Shown here: one piece after another, positions 10,986-22,500 of the stretch | Numbering within the stretch: position 1 is the stretch's first letter | Layout of the letters: each line of letters opens with the position of its first letter | DNA from: Mnemiopsis leidyi | Taxonomy: Eukaryota; Ctenophora; Tentaculata; Lobata; Bolinopsidae | Direction: 5' to 3' | Length of the DNA: 48,638 bases | NCBI GenBank assembly: GCA_000226015.1 | Contig: JH155387.1 | Span: 10,259-58,896, forward strand | Made by a program: the position numbers and the translations under genes | The notes under the pieces: model-generated | Seen by the model: the letters and a program-made list of their open reading frames with translations, nothing else | Database searches by the model: none | Told to the model about the DNA's origin: nothing

Positions 10986-13900
10986 TCACACATGTGTCCC
11001 CGTTAAAAAGTAAATAGGTCTGTCCTTCGAGCTGGTTTTAAACTCGTCCCGAAACCTGAACCTCCAGTGTTCCTCAAGGTCCAGTCTCAGGATTTCTTCT
11101 CGCAGTTGTTCTCGATCTGTGGAGAGGACGTTTTTAGCACATTCAGACTTACCTGTATGTGGACTTTCAGACAAGTGCTACTTTATGACTCTATTCTTGA
11201 CTAAAAAGAAGTTTTGTTTTGACTATGCTTCTCTAAGATTTCTCTGACAGCTTTGGGATTTACTAATTTGATGCTGTGGCTGACTTTACTGTAAGCCTAC
11301 GAGGAGTGGCTAAATTATTATTTACACTGGTGATCAAAAGCGTTTTTATATTGTTTTACAGGCATATACAACTGTGTTCATTTTTCTAGTAGCTCATAAA
11401 TATTGGACCTAGGATACAATCAATATGACAACTTCAGACATAATTCAATATTTGTACAGTGTACATTTTCAAATGACTTTCATGTATAAACTATAAATTA
11501 TGTATGTTTTATTTTAATCTCTATACATGTATTAGCATGCCAGACATATTGGTTGATTCAATTGATGTTTGTTAAATTATTCGGTTATTTAACAATCTTA
11601 TATCAAATTCTGAGTGGTTCTTTTCCTTACCTCGCGCTATCACACACAATTTGGCGCCCTTGACGAAGTTCAAGTTTTTCAACTGTTGAGAGTTAAACCG
11701 TTGTGCGGAGAAATAAAGTAAAAGTCCTCCAAACTTTTTGTCCGGCTCCAATTTTGGGATATTCTGGGGGATGTTCATGTCAGTGATTCTGGCTGGATTT
11801 AGAAACAAAATGGACGGTAGAAAAATGAGAACATAGATTAAATCGATATTCGTCAAAATAAATTATTTAGAATTCCAAATTAAGGTTTAATATACAAATA
11901 AAATTTGAAAACATTGATGCTACCATAAACTATAACGATTTTTATACGTATTATGAGTGCTAATTACCTGTGATAATGTAGAAACAGTAGATATCCTATC
12001 TCCCAAACTAAAGTAACAATCTATCTGTAGGATGGGGTATGCTGGATCTACCGTCTTGAAGAGGATGTCCGCGGCTCCTTGGTACAGAAAACACCTGCGC
12101 AGAGATTCTGGTTAGTTCTGTTGGTTTGCTCAATTTTAGCATGTTATTTTGAATTTTGTCTGCAAATGAGCAGATTAGGTCACGCATTTTTATCCAACGT
12201 TTGCACTAACGGCCAAAAACCAATATATGTTCGGTGTAACCCGAGTTTGTAAGATCTAGATTCTGCGTGAGATGCCGGCCCTACTTAGTCGAATGATAAT
12301 TGAAAATTACGCCCATCACCGAGGTGAATTTAATACGTGACACAGATAATATTGGCAGTATAAATTAAGTAACAAGTTTGTTTGAAGGTACAATGATCTG
12401 GACGGTAAGTCTAGAGGAAGGGTTCACTAATGACTCACTCTAAAAGATAGTGCGAGGGTACGGGCAGGACCAGCGTTTCTGTCTTGTCCGGCATTGTTAT
12501 CAGCTTGTTCACCTGCAATACAAGAAGTAGGGTCAGTATACTGAGAAGTGGGAGTTCAGTACTCTGAGTAGTGAGAGTTCAGTACTCTGAGTAGTGAGAG
12601 TTCAGTACTCTGAGTAGTGAGAGTTCAGTACTCTGAGTAGTGAGAGTTCAGTACTCTGAGTAGTGATAGTTTAGTACTCTGAGTAGTGAGAGTTCAGTAC
12701 TCTGAGTAGTGAGAGTTCAGTACTCTGAGTAGTGAGAGTTCAGTACTCTGAGTAGTGAGAGTTCAGTACTCTGNNNNNNNNNNTGAGAGTTCAGTACTCT
12801 GAGTAGTGAGAGTTCAGTACTCTGATTAGTGAGAGTTCAGTACGTCTGAGTAAGTGTAGAGTTCAGTACTCTGAGTAGTGAGAGTTCAGTACTCTGAGTA
12901 GTGAGAGTTCAGTACTCTGAGTAGTGAGAGTTCAGTACTCTGAGTAGTGAGAGTTCAGTACTCTGAGTAGTGAGAGTTCAGTACTCTGAGTAGTGAGAGT
13001 TCAGTACTCTGAGTAGTGAGAGTTCAGTGCCCAGCTGAGGAGACTACCCGTAGTCTAGAGGACATCTGGTGGGCAGCACAGAGATCACAGAGAGATGTTC
13101 AAACTAGACTACACGGCCAGGGGCAAGTGCGGCCCAATTTAGCGAGCCGCCTGCCTACTGTAGTGTAATGGACTAGACTGGGTAATGTTCGCCTCTAAAC
13201 CTAGTAGCTGGTACCGGCCCCCGAACTCCTGATTTTAGCCCTATCCTATCCCCCGGAGGTTTGACTTTCTCAAAGGAGTTTTCTGGGTTGAATTAGGCCG
13301 ATCTGTAGGGCCGGTGTGGATGAGTGAACACCTGCCTCGAGTCTGTATAGCCAGAGCGAAACAGTAGACTTAAGATTGTAAGTCACGTGACGCGGTACAC
13401 AAAGTAGACCTACCCCTATGGTGTCGTCTCCTGGGTTGTATACTGATAGCGGCAAGACTTTTTCTGGTAGAACAGCGTTCTCACCGCCCGATTTTAGATA
13501 ACGTAACTGAAAAGTTAATTTCGTGAGAATGTTTTGCGATATAAAAAATCAAATACGTTCGGATTCAACACAAAAACCAAATTAGCAACCAATTAGATAA
13601 TTAACCGATAATAGCGTGATGGGCAAGTTTAACTTTAAGAACTTTTGTTGTCTAACTCTACATTTGTAGTGTCAAAATCTGTGTAAAGCAGACACTGGAA
13701 ATTGAAAAATGACGCCATCACACTGACAATTCTACTGTTTTATATTACTGCATTAGTAATAACAATTAACACGAAAATTTCTCTTCCCCGGACCTGGACT
13801 TGAAAGATGTTAAATCTGCAAGTAGTCAGACCGCTGAAGTTGACCATCTTGTAGAACTCCAGCCCGTCGTTCAAGTATCTGTCTCTATTAAACTCTACCC

Positions 13901-15788
13901 CCTTTGTCAGGTCAACGTTTATGAGCTGCAGCGAGCTGGTATAGCCTCTGAAGTGGACACTCTCGTTAACTCCCAACTGTCAAGCCGGCCTATCGACTTT
14001 GACAGCACACGTCCCCTATTTTCTCGAGGTAAGACTTGGTATATTTTTCTAGCTTCTTGGTCTAAATATTTGGTCTATTTTTCGGAATAATTACTTCGGA
14101 TATTTTACGTTAAGTACATGTCAGCCGTCAGGCCAGATAGCCGTAGACTTGAAGGACCGAACCTGTCGAAGCAGTGGGTATGTTTCATGTTCATGCCCCA
14201 GTGGGCGGCGTAGAGTGCGGCGTACTTGGTCACGTCGGGGGTCTTCTCCATGTGACACAGCACCTTGTAGAGCGAAACTCCTTTCTCCGACCTGTACAGA
14301 GGGAACTATGTCAGTCTCTTTAGATCGGGAGAAAAGTAGCCGAGTCAGGGTGGTCCTTTTAAATCGCTCTTGTCGGAATTACCACAAAGTAGTACTAGTA
14401 GCACTACTGTACTACGTTAAATGTTAAAAACACGTGACAGATCCCGGGAGATTACCTCAGTTTCTGGTTATCGGCCGCACATTTGGTCATGGTCCACGTA
14501 GCACAGTTGTCCTCCATCACTGCCACAAACGGCCACATCGACCTGTCCGGTTTCCGACTTTGTTCATACCGGTAGTTCTGTTCGGCGAATTTCTTGATCC
14601 AGTACCGATATACCTGGTGGGAAAGTGGGTTCTTAGTCCTACTTAACAGCTGTGTGAAGTGGGAAAATTAAAATTTGAAATTTTATATCATTGACGATAA
14701 TACCGCTTCACAGGGGTACTGGGTTACTAGGGGGGTTGTCACACATAGCCAATTCATAATAAGATAAACGGTAATAGGCTGTTAGGCTTTCAAAGTTTGG
14801 TGTCCTTAGTTGGTGCGAGGTTTGGTGCTGCGAGGAAGGACTAATTGCCAATTCATTAGAATATTATTCGCACATGGCACTATGTGCGATCATGGCTAAT
14901 GAACCATCATCGACGGGTTGTCATACAATTTAGATAAAGAAAATTCACAGTGCAGCTAATAACATAAATTGTAATAGCTGCAAGACCCACAAAGAGAAGA
15001 GTGATGGACTCAAAGGTGCCCCTGTCCCCGACCCGGCACATCTGTTAATCACCAGGGCGAGATCCCAGATTCAGAAGCGTTTCCGGCCAGGAACTGCTTT
15101 AGATGCAGCTGGTACACGGCTCATCGGCAAGGCTAGCAAGGAGCAAGGGAGATCCTGTGCCACCCCCTCATTGGCGATCCTGACCAAGCCAATTGAGGAG
15201 GGGTGAAACTGATGGTGTGAGTAGTCGGCGGAGGGTTATTGAGAGTTGCGTGGGGGCGGTGCGGGCGGCAGGCTGAAAGACAGGAGAGGACTAAAGACTG
15301 CGGGGGACGGGGAGCCAGGCTGCTGCTCCTTTAATCGCTGTACCTAATTTACAGGTTTAACTGACGATCTGTTCAGCTCGCCCATACAATCAGAGACCGG
15401 CCAGGTAATGGATTGTCCTGCAGCTAACTAGCCGACCTGGCTAATGTACCGCCCTACTGGCTTACTAGCTCGGCTAATGTCCGCCCTGTGTCCGGACAAA
15501 CTTCACACAGTTCAAATAGTGACATGTGTGGCCGGGAGAGGGAAGAGAGGGGAGAAAGAGAGGAAGGGAGAAAGAGAGGGAGGGAGAGGGAGAGGGAGAG
15601 AGAGAGGGGAGGTGGGGAGCTGTCACAACCAGCAGGACATCCCCTCATGGGACTAGTCAATCGCTGGACAATGAACTGTCAGCTGTCCTTCTTAGGCTAA
15701 ACTTACATCTAGAATATAAGAGAACACTGCCTTGGAAACCACATTAAAACTGGCATATTATAACGTGCATATAACCGGGCCGTGAGTG

Positions 15789-15819
<31 letters not shown>

Positions 15820-16593
15820 TGGAAAGTAGGTACTCACCCCGAAACCCTGACTCTCGGCGGACTCCGGGAGGACCATGATGATGTGGTTCGTCCACTTCGT
15901 GATGTAGAGGTCCATGTCGGTCTTCGTGACGACCACGATGTGTGTGTGACTTACTCCTTCCAGCGTGTGATGCAGGTTTAACAGGGCTGTCAGGAGAATA
16001 GTTTAGTTGACGTTTTGTTGTGGTAAAATTAAACATCTTCGATCATATGGTACATTCTAGAATACCTTCATGGAATAGTTACGGATCATGACTTCATAGT
16101 TAAGAAAAAATAGCCGAGTATCCAAATTGCGCAAAGCCCCAAAAGCTAGTACGTCTAGCAAATGTCACGGCTCACCGATATCGTGCCTGCCCCTACTAGG
16201 GGTGAATATGGGGGAGTTGATCGTTCCGTCGTCTGCTACATCTGATATGACGAGCGACTGCAGATAGCCTTGAGAATCTACAGATATGAAGAACTTGCTC
16301 AGATGATCGTCTGGAATAAAGAACATGACTTCCTCCCCATTGAGTTTGTAGATGAAGGCGTTACGCTGACCAGATCCCATGCGATAGGAGTTGCACGTGT
16401 CACAGAAGTGATATGAGCTGTGTGATGTGAGCTGTGTAAACTGCACGTTCACCACATCACCCCGGGTAACCCCGCTAAAATCTCGCTGTTCCGTCGTCAT
16501 GGACTGAGACTTGATGGTCGAGTAGGTTGGCCAGGTCCTAAACTCCGAGACAGCCTCCTCCGTTGAGTCACGCGGGTCGCGTACCGATAGCAC
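10986..16593 (-). CDS. GREB1: GREB1 exons 27-36: C-terminal glycosyltransferase-like region
   Basis: Residues of about 1106 to 1645. Exon 27 carries [13 protein letters not shown] (CxxC) and [15 protein letters not shown]. Exon 28 carries [15 protein letters not shown] and [10 protein letters not shown]. Exon 29 carries [15 protein letters not shown]. Exon 31 carries [13 protein letters not shown]. Exons 34-36 carry [37 protein letters not shown] and the end [12 protein letters not shown]. This corresponds to the TET/JBP-associated-type glycosyltransferase module described for GREB1 proteins. The acidic pair at the putative metal/nucleotide-sugar site reads ED here where vertebrates have DD, a conservative change. 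Junctions are well supported except exon 30 to 31: the only phase-correct acceptor I found (exon from 13959) lacks a good pyrimidine tract. Confidence 0.85.
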
Positions 16594-19500
16594 CTGATGG
16601 GTAAAGTTTGATTAGTTGATGAAAAGCGTTCGGGCTTTACTGAGCTTGCGCATTTAACATCCTTTTCAGAATGCAGAGAGAAAACTAACTTTTCACGCTA
16701 GAAAGATGCATTTTTGCAAGTTCGGTTGTTATTACAAGTTGGCTGAGCAATAAAACCTGGACTTCTTGTTGCTGTTTGAGAAACTGTTGAACCAGCCCCA
16801 AAAACTGAAACACAGCGCCCGTTTTTCCAATCTGTTTGGGTCCGCTCAACAACATTCTTCTTGGATGTGATCTTGTTGCTCCAGACGTGTCAAGAGCTTC
16901 CATATCAGACAGCGACACCAGGAATTCTCTGAAATAACCGATCTGTCAGTGATTAGAAGCTCGGCGGCGTTCTCCGTCCTGCTAATGTGGAACAAGTTCG
17001 AAGCCATATTTTCCTATGCATGAACAACTCTAAGGTTTTATACTGAGTCGGCCACGGTTGGAGGTTCTTTGGGGTTATGCCGACGAGAGTAATGGAAGTC
17101 AACCGGGGAGTTACTAGGAAGTTTCTCAGGGGTTACTAGAAACTTTTTAGGGGTTACCAGAAAGTTATCAAGGAGTCATTGGGGGGTTACTATGAAGTTA
17201 CTGGAAAGTTGATATAAAGCTACTAAGGAGTTTCTGGTGTGTAATTGGTGAATTATTTTTGAGTTACTAATGAGTTACCAAGGACTAGGCGGTTACTATG
17301 GAGTTACTAAGGAGTTACTAGGAAGTTACTAGGGAGTTACGGACCTGTAGTAGCGGGATTGTTCTGAAGAGGATGAGCTAGGTTTCAGGAGAGGTCTCTG
17401 TCGTTGCAACCACTTGCAGTTCAAGTGAGGGATCATAATCAGACTCCTTCCTGGCAAGTCGCTGTCTTCGAAAAACGGTAAAACCTGGACGGGATTACAA
17501 TTTGTTAGTAAAATAAATGATCAATTAGTTGGATTTCTTATTCAGAGCTCTTAGTTGTACCTCTAAGTCTATTACATAAGATTATAGTTTTATCATCTCG
17601 AAAATTTCACTTTTCCGACGGTTTAATAGTGTCAATCGTGAGTCCTTATCTGCACATGTACACAAGTTTCAACTATGTAAGTCTAGAATAATGAGATAGA
17701 ACAGTGCCGTTTTACTTGGACTGATTTTTCAAATTGTCCAATTATTCCTCCATGTACCACATATTAACAACGACCAGTGAAACGTGTCAGAAGCAGTTCA
17801 GATTGCCGCACTACAAACTGTAACAGTGCTAGAGTTGGACGATGGTCCGATCCAACCCGTCCGGCTCGAACCGTCCAAACTCCATGTCTATTTGCCGAAC
17901 TCTTTTGTCGCAAAATTAGCTGCCCGAATTAACTGCTCTTTGAGCTGATTAGCAGGTTGCTGAGGGCACAGTGCGGTTCCGCGATAATGGGCAGCCGGAA
18001 GAGAGGGGAGAACTGGTTGACAGACATCACCCCTCACTTGCTGTTCATTGGACCAGGAGAGTGCGGCTCGCTTTTTCAGCGCTCAGATTACAAGGCAAAG
18101 GGGTAAGGTTTGTCAAATTAAGGAGTCGAAGGGTTGGAGTTTAGGGTGCGAGCCTTGCACGCAGCAAATAAGCCTCCTCCTTTGTGTGTTAAGGCCCCGG
18201 AAGGTGCGCTAGTTAGCTGCTCAAGTGCCAATTGCCAGGTAGGTTTGATTTAAATATCCGCTTAATTTTAAGTGGCTCGTATATTTTCACGGCACGCGTG
18301 TCGAACAATTTTTCAGCACACTCAAGGAAGCCTTTATCGCATGGCCTGAGGGTAAAAAATAGTTTATGGACAGCGGTACGTGTTTTTTCTGAGTTTTAAC
18401 CTTAATCTGACCTAAAATATAGCTTTGTAATTAGCATAGACCTTGCTGAGCCACTGGAGGTCAGATAATTACATCCATCCATTGAAATTTGAAATTTGAA
18501 AATTGATCTATCATGAGTCAAAGTGGTGGATATCATTAAACATGTCGACTTAATTTTAGCCTTTTTCATGAGGTCAAGTCTTAAGTTGACTTTATATATA
18601 GCTGCGACATAAGCAACACTGGAATTTATTAAATGCTCCGACTTGAAAGGTGTTCAAGCCTACGAAGGTTTAAGAGATCGAGCTCGACAATTCTTTACCT
18701 GTGAGGGTACTAGACATCTGGGTCGACAATTCTTTACCTGTGAGGGTACTAGACATCTAGGTCGACAATTCTCTTACCTGTTAGTGAACTAGACATCTAG
18801 ATCGACAATTCTCTTACCTGTGAGTGAACTAGATATCTAGGTCGACAATTCTCTTACCTGGGAGGGTACTAGACATCTAGGTCGACAATTCTTTACCTGT
18901 GAGGGTACTAGACATCTAGGTCGACAATTCTCTTACCTGTGAGTGAACTAGACATCTAGGTCGACAATTCTCTTACCTGTGAGGTACTAGACATTTAGGT
19001 CGACAATTCTCTTACCTGTTTTGAACTAGACATCTAGGTCGACAATTCTCTTACCTGTGAGTGAACTAGACATCTAGGTCGACAATTCTCTTACCTGTGA
19101 GTGAACTAGACATCTAGGTCGACAATTCTCTTACCTGTGAGGGTACTAGACATCTAGGTCGACAATTCTCTTACCTGTGAGGGTACTAGACATCTAGGTC
19201 GACAATTCTCTTACCTGTGAGGGTACTAGACACCTAGGTGGACAATTCTCTTACCTGTGACTGAACTAGACATCTAGGTCGACAATTCTCTTACCTGTAA
19301 GGATACTAGACATCTAGGTCGACAATTCTCTAACCTGTGAGTGAACTAGACATCTAGGTCGACAATTCTTTACCTGTGAATGAACTAGACATCTAGGTCG
19401 AAATTTCTCTTACCTGTGAGGGTACTAGACATCTGGGTCGGATGAAAAGAGCCTCCATGGGCGCACTGTAGCCGTACAGATTCCCGATCTCTTGTTCCAG

Positions 19501-22500
19501 GATGGTTCTGCTTTGTGTCACGGTGTAAAAGGCTCTCATGTCGTAGTACCGCATCGAACTAGAGGAATGTTAAAGTCACATGATCAGTATCTGAGGGAAC
19601 GTTGAAGTCACATGACCAGATAGTTAGAGCAATATTAGTGGAAGAGCGGTTACTCCTCTTGGTGGACTGTAACCAGTTTTACAACATCTTTTAAGATCGG
19701 GGACGGCCCTCCTGACCTAAATAGCCGAGTTCTGCTAACAGACTAGCGCTCCTCTGCTAATTTTGAAGTTTGAGGAGCAATAAATTTGTGCGTCCTTGCG
19801 AGTGCTATATGACTGATAGACACGAATCTAGAGTTAATGAGTCGGCCAGCTCAAATGAATCTCAAATTTTGATAGTTGACGATCCCTAACTGTATATGTA
19901 ATTTGGTAATGCTCCTAAACTCAAACTTCTTGTCATCGGCTCGACTTTTTGATGAAATCGCGCCTAACTCAGTCTACCACGTTTATATTTACACAGAATT
20001 AGTCCTCCGATCTCGGAGCATGACGGAGGATTAACCGCAACTTAGCGACCGTTCAAATGCACGACACTGAAAACTTGAAACTGCTTCATCCCTCTCATCA
20101 CCGTGCGAGCTACATTTTTGGCAAGTTGAATATCAGGGACAAAGGAGCTGGAGGGATGGAGGAATGTCGAGCCTGTCACTGTGAAGACAATCATTTACTA
20201 CCGCAAGTCTGAACTTCGTGGGAACTAAATTCTACTGTAATTCGGTCCTTGGCAATGCTCGATAACGGAAGAGCTAGTGTCTTACTAGTCCAATTTAAAT
20301 TACCTTTAGATCATTCGCGCAATTTGGTCTCATCAAATTTTGGGAATGTGAATAATTTTGGTAAAGTATAAGTGTACCATAGCTTAGTCTTGTAGTGACA
20401 TAATAGCATAACGCACAAGTCTATGCCAAACATATTTAAGTACGAACTGTCGAAAAGCAAACAGCCATCTTATTCTACAGCCGATTTCAAGACTGGTTAC
20501 ATCGTTTTTCACATTGTTTGTCCTATAAAAGAACAGGACAACCAGTTTAGTCATATAGTTGCTAAGAACAACTCACCAGGGGAAGGTATCTCCGGATCTT
20601 ATAGCTCCAGTTCGGATAACTAAACACGGTAAGTTAGCTAGATGTTCTGGACGACAGGGTCTCCAGTCCTCGCTTCTTCCTTCTTGACAGTGCCTGGTGG
20701 AGAGGAGGGGGTCAGGAGGTGGATGTATGGGTAGTCGGAGAAGGAGGGATAGGTCATTGCTGATATGGTTCTTCTTGATGGGGATAAAAGATCAGGGGAG
20801 GAGAATTAGGTCAGGTAGGATAGATGTGGGTGGGGGAAGTGATTGAGGGCCCAGAGATGGAGGGAAGCAATCAGGAGTCCTGATTCAGGGCCGGGTAGGA
20901 GATCAGGAGTCATGATTCAGGGCCGGGTAGGAGATCAGGAGTCCTTATTCAGGGCCGGGTAGGAGATCAGGACTCCTGATTCACGGCCCGGTGTGTGTTT
21001 GCGAACTTCTAGTTCTGGCCCGTTATCGGTCTTGTTTGACAAGACTCACATTCCCCTAGACCGTTAACAGGTCAGGATTGAGAAATCTGGGAAAGTGTGA
21101 TAATTTGACATGAATGGTTTGTTTAGTGAGGTCTACCTTAGCCTCCAGAGAAAGTAGTCATCAATGTCGTAGAAATTCCTCCCTGTGTCTAGAATCACTG
21201 CAAATCTATAGGTCAGGCCCAAACTGTCTCGCACCAATGATATCCTGGGAAAATATGGGAGTTTTAACAAACACAGTTATCTCTAGATTAGCCCACTTTT
21301 AGTGTCTAAATAAAAGATTATTGTATTTGTGAAGCCCATTACGGGGCACCAAGTGGCCCTTATCAGTACTACTGCTGTCTCTGATTCGCCAAATTTCGTG
21401 CCCTTCTGGTAGACTTGCCTCTCGTGTGCCAGACGGCCGAGTTTCTCGCTTGCAATGCGGAGGACGACCATCACACCATGACCGGAGGGGTTCTTGAGAG
21501 GGGTCTCGATCAGCTCGTGTACCACCTTGAGGGAGGTCGGGAGGTTAGCAGAGGGAATAGAATGCGGTACTTGAGTTTGAAAATACATGTCGGAACAATC
21601 TTTATAGTAGGCGTTATATTTTGAAAACTTGACAATATTTAGCGGATTCTTAGAGTTTAACTTAATTCTTAGCTTGGTCTCGATGAACTCAGTGTTAAAC
21701 ATGGTCCACTATAAGTTAAAACACTTAATACAATACTTTTTGTAATATAATTTGCTGGTAGATGTTAATTATCCAGCTCAGGATGTTCCTACTTTCCTGA
21801 ACTTGATGTCGGCCCTACTAACCTGCATGGTTTCCGTTGTCGTGAAGCTCTCTGCAAAGTTCACACTGCAAACACACACCATCGCTGCTGAGTAGTGCCT
21901 GGTCAGGATGTTTACTCGACAACTAACGGGTTTGGACTGCTGATCGCTGAGAGAGAGAGGGTTTGTTTAGAAACAGAGTTAGTTATACATTATCACGTGA
22001 TGCGATAAGTCCATCTCATTCCCTTCGTCAAACAGTCATGATCTCGATAATCATACAGTATATTCCTCCTATTTCTAAGACATTCGATAAAAAAGGATCA
22101 CGATTCTAAAACCAGTATGCTACAGAATTGTCAAACAATACAGAGAGCGCCAGGAACTTCTATAAAACTGATAGTGTGACCTACTATAGTTCTATAGTTC
22201 CTATACTATAGAGCTATAGTTATAGTTCCTACCTGATCATTTTCTTGACGACCATCCTATCGAAAGTAGCGTCCGCACGTATCAGCGGTGACTGGGCTAC
22301 ATCATCTCGACTGTTCTTGTAAAACTGGGAGAAAATTACTTAAAACGATAAGTTAATTAAGTTGGTCCGTCTTTTATCATTATATTAGCCCTGAAGTTGA
22401 CATCAATCGCTGTATCTCAGGCCTTATCTAAGATTATTGAGGCAGAAATTGTCTAGTTTGTGGGCAGCGGGCAGTAAATCTGCAACTGAAGTATCGTGAG

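Noticed and set aside
11764-11856. Extension of GREB1 exon 35 upstream of 11763
   Set aside because: Neither AG in this stretch keeps phase with exon 34; the acceptor ending CCCCCAG at 11764 does.
15444-15747. Arg/Glu/Gly-rich and Ser/Leu/Pro-rich frames on both strands
   Set aside because: They translate a polypurine run inside a GREB1 intron; no splice support.
18686-19413. CRISPR-like array of regular 40-bp units
   Set aside because: There are no unique spacers: the whole unit repeats, and it matches the adjacent exon border. This is a eukaryotic minisatellite.
20100-20220. - strand frame [16 protein letters not shown] as an alternative reading of GREB1 exon 23
   Set aside because: It starts with a stop in the required phase; the frame giving [10 protein letters not shown] has compatible borders and aligns with the conserved LPR position.
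20650-20790. - strand frame [19 protein letters not shown], briefly considered as a GREB1 exon
   Set aside because: No usable donor before its stop, while the neighbouring exons 21, 22 and 23 already join in phase without it.
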